36,673 nt of DNA, from positions 1-36,673 of the IMG/VR virus record IMGVR_UViG_3300009152_000102; one strand, written 5' to 3'. The stretch is from a virus. Position numbers and translations under genes: made by a program. This document shows, piece by piece, positions 32,696 through 36,673 of the stretch. Under the pieces are notes generated by a model. It saw only the letters and a program-made list of their open reading frames with translations. It was not told where the DNA came from and ran no database searches. Positions within the stretch are counted from its first letter, which is position 1, and the number at the start of each line of letters is the position of its first letter.

Positions 32696-33262
32696 TCAGA
32701 GAAACGAGTCTTCTCCGTCGGACGGAGCTTCGTTCTTTGGCTTACCCCAAGGCTTCTTCTTTACGAACGCAGAAGCGGGAGGGACTCCTGCCTGCTTGCG
32801 TGCCTTCCATTCCTGGAAGTCGGCTTCCTTGATGGCGTTGGCAGTCTCAAGGTCGTTCTCACCTTCAAAGGCAAGAAGCTCTGGAGCAACCCAAACCTTC
32901 TCTCCGGTCTTGCTAGGACCAAAGTATTCGACGGTGATGCTCTTGAGTCCAAACTTCGTGGTGATGCCAGCCTTGATGACCAAGACTTTCTTGTCGGCAA
33001 ACTTGCCGGAGGTGACTTGGCAGATGTCGCCAAGGTCGAGTTCGTGTTTTTCCATTTTGCGTGCGGTTGATTGTGATACGGTTGAGGGAAGACTGTTATG
33101 CGTTTTGAGAAGGGTCGGGTCAACACCCTTTTCGATGAGAGCCAATCTTTCTTTCTCGGCTTTGGCGCGACGTGCTACCGCCCGTTGCTCGTTGATGATG
33201 GCGAGCTTCCTTATCTCTACCATATTCCATTCGAGGCGTTCGTCCCAAGTTGCCCAACTCAT
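32696..33262 (-). CDS. KOW-like domain protein, 188 aa
   Basis: An N-terminal helical, charged segment is followed by a small beta domain at about residues 75-130. There, LDLGDICQVTSGKFADKKVLVI has the spacing of a KOW motif as found in NusG and ribosomal proteins (GD, hydrophobic, SGxF, then V). The C-terminal 50 residues are basic, then acidic (PSDGEDSFL). A role in RNA or transcription-complex binding is a family-based guess. Its start overlaps the HNH gene stop as ATGA. The 3' end shows a possible +1 shift site discussed as a finding. Confidence 0.55.
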   Translation of the reverse strand: MSWATWDERLEWNMVEIRKLAIINEQRAVARRAKAEKERLALIEKGVDPTLLKTHNSLPSTVSQSTARKMEKHELDLGDICQVTSGKFADKKVLVIKAGITTKFGLKSITVEYFGPSKTGEKVWVAPELLAFEGENDLETANAIKEADFQEWKARKQAGVPPASAFVKKKPWGKPKNEAPSDGEDSFL

Positions 33263-33618
33263 CTATGCAGGAGCAGACCTGTTGCGTATGCCCATTCGGG
33301 GTTGTGATGTATCCGGTCGTGGCAAGGCCGGCAGACGGCAAGGAAGTATGTCGCATCATAGAGGCGTGACTTCCATCTACCTCTGCGGTGATGAATGTCG
33401 CACGCAGGCGAGTCGATGCACACTTCACAGCGTGGATGCAGGATGAGATAATCTTTGCGGACCTGGGTGTAGAGTTTGTTTTCTTTCGCACGCTTTGCGC
33501 TCACCCGACGCATTGGTCTGTGCGTCTTTAGTGAGGCCGGCTTTGATTTCCAGGCGTTTTGTTTGAGCGTGCTGTTACTCTTAAAGGGACTTTTTCTTTT
33601 AAGAGGCGAGCGTTTCAT
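33259..33618 (-). CDS. HNH endonuclease
   Basis: A 119-residue protein. After a very basic N-terminus (MKRSPLKRKSPFK) comes the HNH core: CEVC, then CDIHHRRGR with the catalytic His pair, then FLAVCRPCHDRIHHNPEWA carrying the second Cys pair, Asn and final His. The two CxxC pairs would bind structural zinc. It is the first gene of the leftward block. Many phages place an HNH protein near the terminase to help DNA packaging. Here it lies before the replication genes, so a homing or nicking role is equally possible. The ATG at 33618 is preferred to an upstream TTG. Confidence 0.85.
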   Translation of the reverse strand: MKRSPLKRKSPFKSNSTLKQNAWKSKPASLKTHRPMRRVSAKRAKENKLYTQVRKDYLILHPRCEVCIDSPACDIHHRRGRWKSRLYDATYFLAVCRPCHDRIHHNPEWAYATGLLLHR

Positions 33619-33639
33619 TGAGCGTAAAGTGGGCAAATG

Positions 33640-33797
33640 ATGTGCGTCCGCAATCCCTTTATTCGCTTATCCATTAGCAAAACAGCGATTTTTATCAACA
33701 AAAAGGTGTTGGTTATCAACGACTTACAGAAACATTGTTTTTAGTGCTTGTCATCCGCTTGGGAATACTACTTACTTCCAACATCGAAATAACCCTT
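33640..33797. promoter_or_regulatory. Divergent intergenic region with a leftward promoter
   Basis: This separates the leftward and rightward blocks. On the minus strand TTGATA (33719-33714), 17 nt and GATAAA (33696-33691) form a good sigma-70-type promoter for the HNH-to-primase genes. A second TTGATA overlaps the -10 region at 33698-33693, giving two copies 21 bp apart, possibly an operator pair. On the plus strand no equally good promoter is seen. Confidence 0.5.
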
Positions 33798-34334
33798 ATG
33801 TCCTCCAACGAAACCAACGCCTCCTCCTCCCTCCCCTCTCTCACCAACACCAACATGCACACCGCTAATACCGCCAGTCCCTCCAACGTCATCAACGCCT
33901 TCTTGACCGCCGCCGGTCAGTTCGCCTCGGTGACCTTCAAGTCCAACCCCAAGCCCGCCGCCTCCTTCAAGGGCGTGGTTCTCGAAAAGGTGACCACGGG
34001 CGTCTTCCGCTCCGGAGTCAACTTCGCCAACCTGACCTCGGTCAAGGAAGGCATCGAGTCCAACGAGCGTGGTGAAGTCCAGCCCCTCGCTTGGGGTTCG
34101 TGGGAAAACTTCCCCTTCGTCATCGCCCATAAGGGTGAACGCTTCCTCCGCCTGACCACGGTCAACGGAATGAAGTCCAAGTCCACCTTCAAGGTGAACG
34201 GCGTGGAAGTCACCAAGGATGAGTTCGAGCAGTTCCTCGTCCCCTCCGCTCGCTCGGAGAACAAGACCCCCACGGAGGTCTTCAACATCAAGGAAGCCAA
34301 CTTGGTTTCCTTCAACGGCGAGGTCGCTGTGTAA
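33798..34334 (+). CDS. Unknown protein, first rightward gene, 178 aa
   Basis: A 178-residue protein starting MSSNETNASSS. The first 35 residues are Ser/Asn/Thr-rich and disordered, and the remainder is a compact mixed beta/alpha domain with GSWENFPFVIAHKGERFLRL and FKVNGVEVTKDEFEQFL. The ATG at 33798 is chosen over an upstream ATG because it marks the onset of the rightward coding pattern. A strong terminator follows, so this gene can be expressed at a higher level than those after it. A small nucleic-acid-binding protein would fit such a place, but no motif proves it. Confidence 0.65.
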   Translation: MSSNETNASSSLPSLTNTNMHTANTASPSNVINAFLTAAGQFASVTFKSNPKPAASFKGVVLEKVTTGVFRSGVNFANLTSVKEGIESNERGEVQPLAWGSWENFPFVIAHKGERFLRLTTVNGMKSKSTFKVNGVEVTKDEFEQFLVPSARSENKTPTEVFNIKEANLVSFNGEVAV

Positions 34335-34340
34335 TCAATC

Positions 34341-34376
34341 GGGTGGGGGGAGCAATCCCCCCGCCCCTTTCTTTCT
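34341..34376 (+). terminator. Intrinsic terminator after the first rightward gene
   Basis: GGGTGGGGGGA pairs with TCCCCCCGCCC over a GCAA loop, followed by CTTTCTTTC. It is a strong stem with an interrupted T-tract, so termination may be partial. Confidence 0.8.
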
Positions 34377-34385
34377 CTCACCACT

Positions 34386-34460
34386 ATGTTCAACGCCTTC
34401 CTCACCGGCTTCTTCGTCATCACGACGATTGCCCTGTGCCTTCTCATCGCCTCCCTCTAA
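34386..34460 (+). CDS. Micro membrane peptide, 24 aa
   Basis: A 24-codon frame from the ATG at 34386 encodes MFNAFLTGFFVITTIALCLL and four further residues, almost entirely a single transmembrane helix. Its TAA overlaps the next ATG as TAATG, which supports real translation. It follows the terminator directly, leaving a leader of under 15 nt. The function is unknown. Small hydrophobic peptides of this type can modulate membrane complexes or simply lead translation of the downstream gene. Confidence 0.45.
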   Translation: MFNAFLTGFFVITTIALCLLIASL

Positions 34461-34693
34461 TGAAAGCCAAGCACATCTACATCGGAGTCATCCCCGCCAT
34501 CTTCGGCTACGGCATCTCCGTTGCCTCTGACAGCAAGGAAGGCGCTATGACCGCCCTCCGCTCCGCTTACGACGGATGGAAGGAAGCCCGCCCCGACAGC
34601 GACACCAACTTCAACTCGTCCTTCGAGTCTTGGGGTGGTAGCGTCATCAAGGTTGAGCTCGGCAAAGCATACCACGACGACTTCAATTCTTAA
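34460..34693 (+). CDS. Small unknown protein, 77 aa
   Basis: This 77-residue protein starts MKAKHIYIGVIPAIFGYG. The N-terminal hydrophobic strand is followed by a polar helix (KEGAMTALRSAYDGWKEA) and a short beta end. It may be distantly related to the partial gene at the right edge, which has the same order of a basic start, a hydrophobic strand, then a helix around MLRHKMQ; this is weak. It is coupled to the micro peptide. No family is recognised. Confidence 0.6.
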   Translation: MKAKHIYIGVIPAIFGYGISVASDSKEGAMTALRSAYDGWKEARPDSDTNFNSSFESWGGSVIKVELGKAYHDDFNS

Positions 34694-34697
34694 TCCT

Positions 34698-34889
34698 ATG
34701 ACCGACATCCAAATCCAACAAGTCGCTGTTGACGCTATCGCCTGGGCCAAGGGGTCTTGGGGGCAGGGTCGCTACGACGCTCCCCGCTACGACAACGCCA
34801 CGATGGCTGCCATCTACGAACGCATCGCCACGATTGCCGCAGGCCAAGCTAAGTTCCACGCCGGCCTCCCTCCCGACCAAGTTTCTTAA
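34698..34889 (+). CDS. Small unknown protein, 63 aa
   Basis: A 63-residue, mostly helical protein starting MTDIQIQQVAVDAIAWAKG, with a Gly/Tyr-rich turn (GQGRYDAPRYDN) and a second helix (MAAIYERIATIAAGQAKF). The ATG at 34698 lies 4 nt after the previous stop and the next gene starts 5 nt after its stop, so the string is probably one transcript. No motif is recognised. Confidence 0.6.
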   Translation: MTDIQIQQVAVDAIAWAKGSWGQGRYDAPRYDNATMAAIYERIATIAAGQAKFHAGLPPDQVS

Positions 34890-34894
34890 CCACT

Positions 34895-35158
34895 ATGTCC
34901 AACACCAAACCCATCGTCCGCAATCCGGACGGCAACATCTTCTACATCCTTGGTGCCTGTAACAGGGCGCTTGCGGCCACCCCCGCATACCTCAAGGCGT
35001 TCAAGGAAGAAACCAAGGTCGCTATGACCGACGGGACCGACTACGACGGCATGCTTCGTCTCTGCATGAAGTATGTCGATTTCCAAATCGCCGACGAGGA
35101 AGAGGAAGAAGACGAGGACACCTCCACGGAGGACGATGACATTCACCTCCCCGAATAA
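34895..35158 (+). CDS. Small acidic protein, 87 aa
   Basis: This protein has 87 residues. The first 60 form a small helical domain (NIFYILGACNRALAATPAYL). The last 27 are extremely acidic, with a run of Asp and Glu (EEEEDEDTSTEDDD). Acidic tails like this can mimic DNA or regulate a basic partner, which is only a suggestion. It is the last gene before a 52-nt gap that contains a TTGACA box. Confidence 0.6.
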   Translation: MSNTKPIVRNPDGNIFYILGACNRALAATPAYLKAFKEETKVAMTDGTDYDGMLRLCMKYVDFQIADEEEEEDEDTSTEDDDIHLPE

Positions 35159-35210
35159 TTCTTGACAACCGCTTCCGTATTCACACACCACTCACCCACA
35201 CACAAAACAT
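35159..35210 (+). promoter_or_regulatory. Leader of the DUF932 gene with TTGACA
   Basis: TTGACA at 35162-35167 is followed by an unstructured A/C-rich leader of 43 nt to the ATG. No TATAAT-like box is found at 16-18 nt, so promoter activity is uncertain. Confidence 0.3.
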
Positions 35211-36083
35211 ATGATACATCCCGACACCATCACCGAAACCGCCGACGAACGCCAGGAGTCCCGCTTTGACTACAAGGTCGAACAGGTTCCCCTGCTCACG
35301 CCCGACGGTCAGCAGACCCGCTTCTTCGGCACCCGCCGACTCGACACCGGCGAGGTCTTTGCCACAGTCACAGACCGCTACGAAATCCTTCAGAACGATG
35401 TCCTCGTCTCTGCTACCGAGGGCTTGTTCAAGTCCAAGGGTATGGACGGCTGGAAGCGTAAGGAGGTCGTCACTCACGGAGGCGCTCGTATGCGTGCCAT
35501 CTATGACTTCCCGAACATCGGTGGACAGGTCGATGGACAGGACCTGACCTTCCGTCTCAAGGTGCAGAACAGTTTTGACGGCAGCCTACGAGCCTCATTT
35601 GCCGTGGGCTTGGTTCGCCTCATCTGCTCGAACGGCCTGGCCGCTCCGGTCAACACGCTCAACCTTACCAAGAAGCACACGAGCTCGCTCGAAACTTCCT
35701 TCGTGGGTGAAGCCTTGGACTCCGCTGTGATGTCCTTCCACAACGCTTTGCCGGCCTTCCGCTCGATGGCCGAGATGCCTGTCACGATGCAGGACGGCAA
35801 GCGTATCCTGCTGAACCTCTCTGACCGCAAGGTGCTGACCGAGCGCCACGCTGAAGCCATCGGCCGTATCTGGTCCGAGCCGACTTACCGAGAGGACTCC
35901 AAGCGTAACTTGTGGAACCTCTACAACGCGGCGACCCAGCACTTCACTCACGACGTCGAGGCCGGCGGCCGTGGCAAGCCCCGCTTCGAGCTCGCTGAAA
36001 AGCTTAACACGGCGGTGATGAACACCTTCGTCCGCACCGCCCGAACCGGTCGCATCGAGGACCTGCTCATCAAGCTTAACTAA
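35211..36083 (+). CDS. DUF932 family phage protein
   Basis: A 290-residue protein with the typical layout of this family, found in phages and plasmids. The N-terminal part compares inputs around TVTDRYEILQNDVLV. The central FAVGLVRLICSNGLAAP is the most conserved signature, and the C-terminal half contains NLWNLYNAATQHFTHD. Its length is close to the family norm. The biochemical role of DUF932 is not established. It is expressed rightward and followed by a strong terminator. No catalytic residues can be proposed. Confidence 0.85.
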   Translation: MIHPDTITETADERQESRFDYKVEQVPLLTPDGQQTRFFGTRRLDTGEVFATVTDRYEILQNDVLVSATEGLFKSKGMDGWKRKEVVTHGGARMRAIYDFPNIGGQVDGQDLTFRLKVQNSFDGSLRASFAVGLVRLICSNGLAAPVNTLNLTKKHTSSLETSFVGEALDSAVMSFHNALPAFRSMAEMPVTMQDGKRILLNLSDRKVLTERHAEAIGRIWSEPTYREDSKRNLWNLYNAATQHFTHDVEAGGRGKPRFELAEKLNTAVMNTFVRTARTGRIEDLLIKLN

Positions 36084-36090
36084 CCCGACG

Positions 36091-36125
36091 GGGGCGGGAG
36101 AGAAATCTCCTGCCCCTTTTCTTTT
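36091..36125 (+). terminator. Intrinsic terminator after the DUF932 gene
   Basis: GGGGCGGGAGA pairs with TCTCCTGCCCC, 11 bp including one G-U, over a GAAA loop. It is followed by TTTTCTTTTT. A strong canonical terminator. Confidence 0.92.
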
Positions 36126-36170
36126 TCCCCTTGACGAAACCCAAGCCGTCGAGCACAACACTCATCTCTC

Positions 36171-36530
36171 ATGCGATACAACGACCCGAACATCTCAAAA
36201 ATCCTCTCGCTCCTCGCCAACTCCAAGAACGCCTTGGAGAAGGTTTACGAGAAGGCCCTGGAATATGCCGACTCCGATAAGGATGTCACCCTCGCCCAAG
36301 ACATGCTTTCGAGCGACCTTGAGTATCAGCGTGACGAGCCAGAGATGGACCACGCAGAGGACATCGCCAAGTCCCGCACACGCCTTGAGCGTGAGCAGGC
36401 TGCGAACATCCTGCTTGCTGCCGAGCTCGCTACCCTGTGCAAATCGCTTGAGGACGACCTTGGCTCTGCCGGTCGGGTGAGCGACCACTTCAATAAAAAG
36501 ACTTACCCTTTTGGGATGTCTCCTCTTTAA
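36171..36530 (+). CDS. Small unknown helical protein, 119 aa
   Basis: This protein has 119 residues, mostly helical and charged, with DMLSSDLEYQ and a Lys/Arg/Glu-rich helix (AKSRTRLEREQAANILLAAE) that could form a coiled coil. It starts a new unit after the terminator; TTGACG lies 34 nt upstream of the ATG but no -10 box is convincing. No family is recognised. Confidence 0.6.
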   Translation: MRYNDPNISKILSLLANSKNALEKVYEKALEYADSDKDVTLAQDMLSSDLEYQRDEPEMDHAEDIAKSRTRLEREQAANILLAAELATLCKSLEDDLGSAGRVSDHFNKKTYPFGMSPL

Positions 36531-36550
36531 TCCTACCATAACTTACGAAA

Positions 36551-36673
36551 ATGAAGAAACCTGTCTACTACGCTGCGATGACCGTCTTGGTCGAATTGGA
36601 AATCCGCGCCGACTCGCAAGAGCACGCAACGGCTATGCTCCGACACAAGATGCAGACCCTCGCTGCGACCAAC
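36551..36673 (+). CDS. Unknown small protein, truncated by the window edge
   Basis: The frame from the ATG at 36551 is open for 41 codons to the end of the window. It begins MKKPVYYAAMTVLVELEIRA, then a helix with EHATAMLRHKMQ. The pattern of a strand followed by a helix of about 15 residues recalls small phage proteins with a beta-alpha unit, including the 77-residue protein upstream. No function can be given. Confidence 0.5.
   Translation, partial: MKKPVYYAAMTVLVELEIRADSQEHATAMLRHKMQTLAATN

Overview
The window is a fragment of a tailed double-stranded DNA phage genome, open at both ends. It is probably a siphovirus: there is a long tape-measure protein and no contractile sheath gene. Head and tail genes follow the lambda plan: Nu1-like small terminase, GpA-type large terminase, gpW-like joiner, lambda-type portal, S49 protease, scaffold-like protein, HK97-fold capsid, head completion genes, tail tube, tape measure, tail tip and fibres. 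No integrase, lysis cassette or DNA polymerase is visible. The host cannot be named. Most gene starts lack a clear Shine-Dalgarno sequence, which fits a host that uses SD signals sparingly, but that is an inference.

Layout: all genes from the left edge to about 33.6 kb lie on the minus strand, so that block reads from right to left. It begins with an HNH protein, a KOW-like protein, an unknown protein, a primase-helicase and two small proteins (33.6-28.7 kb). The terminase pair follows (28.6-26.0 kb), then a 2.4 kb stretch without genes (26.0-23.6 kb), then gpW, portal, protease, scaffold and capsid (23.6-17.2 kb). An accessory head region comes next (17.1-11.5 kb) with at least five genes sharing one small domain, a 49-residue membrane peptide and a 38-residue proline-rich peptide. 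The tail genes end the block (11.5 kb to the left edge). From 33.8 kb the genes run on the plus strand: small unknown proteins, two intrinsic terminators and a DUF932 protein.

Two things stand out. First, the gene-free stretch between terminase and gpW is a tandem series of structured minus-strand RNA modules. At least four have a tRNA-type acceptor stem, a canonical T-arm and, in two cases, an encoded discriminator A plus CCA, but their D and/or anticodon regions are enlarged to 54-105 and 33-53 nt. Module boundaries share an ACTTTAT-like spacer. This does not look like ordinary tRNAs or tmRNA and is the best candidate for an undescribed system. Second, a bipartite motif, TTGACA-N5-CCA-N8-ATG, sits at an exact distance before five uncoupled minus-strand start codons, with four variants at other starts. 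Its geometry excludes a normal promoter and suggests a phage-specific start-associated operator.
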